Source: Anaerolineales bacterium (GTDB lineage Bacteria > Chloroflexota > Anaerolineae > 4572-78 > J111). From it: DNA of 7,280 nt. Below the pieces are notes generated by a model, which did no database searches, was not told the DNA's origin, and saw nothing but the letters and a program-made list of their open reading frames with translations. Each line of letters starts with the position of its first letter. The first letter of the stretch is position 1. The DNA lies in assembly GCA_012032575.1 (NCBI GenBank), contig JAAUSP010000394.1, positions 1-7,280 on the forward strand. Direction: 5' to 3'. Below, piece by piece: positions 7,249-7,280 of the stretch. The position numbers and the translations under genes were made by a program.

Positions 7249-7280
7249 ATACAAATAGGGTCGGGTGGGGAGTAAAAGAG

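Noticed and set aside
7199..7258. ATG overlapping the stop of the small ORF (TAATG), opening a 19-codon frame
   Set aside because: Only 19 residues, running through the hairpin to a stop; the start overlap looks coincidental.

Overview
The window is a nearly complete high-affinity phosphate uptake (Pst) operon on the + strand, entered inside pstS. Gene order is pstS (3' part), pstC, pstA, pstB, arsC, phoU, phoU. It ends at a strong intrinsic terminator (6857-6888), followed by the start of a separate unit with a small unknown ORF. The style of PstS (DSGT anion-binding turn, PLFIYS and YFPA C-terminal motifs), the PstA with a long extracytoplasmic loop, and the moderately high GC suggest an uncultivated Chloroflexota bacterium (Anaerolineae/Caldilineae-like). 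This is inferred from family resemblance, not from a search.

Region by region: 1-729 is the C-terminal 242 residues of the free phosphate-binding protein PstS. 730-873 is a 144-base gap with two inverted repeats, one a perfect 14-bp stem, probably setting the PstS to permease expression ratio. pstC (874-1830), pstA (1827-4100) and pstB (4097-4893) are joined by ATGA start/stop overlaps, so they are translationally coupled. pstB carries one apparent missing base near 4516. 4894-4994 holds a G/C-rich imperfect palindrome. Then come a thioredoxin-type arsenate reductase (4995-5441) and two PhoU paralogues (5443-6126 and 6149-6820).

The standout is the 757-residue PstA. A second, complete PstS-like receptor domain (residues about 76-366) sits in its first extracytoplasmic loop, between TM1 and the rest of the permease. 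The domain is circularly permuted: the half matching the C-terminal part of the free PstS comes first, then a linker, then the half matching the N-terminal part. It is about 57-60% identical (hand count) to the free PstS of the same operon and retains its anion-binding and cysteine motifs. The reading frame is open throughout. This looks like a phosphate transporter with a built-in receptor in addition to the soluble or lipid-anchored one.

How the genes would work together: free PstS and/or the embedded receptor deliver phosphate to the PstC-PstA channel, which is powered by PstB. The PhoU proteins would tie transporter activity to phosphate signalling. ArsC would reduce arsenate that enters as a phosphate mimic. 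No phoR/phoB pair and no arsenite exporter are visible in the window.
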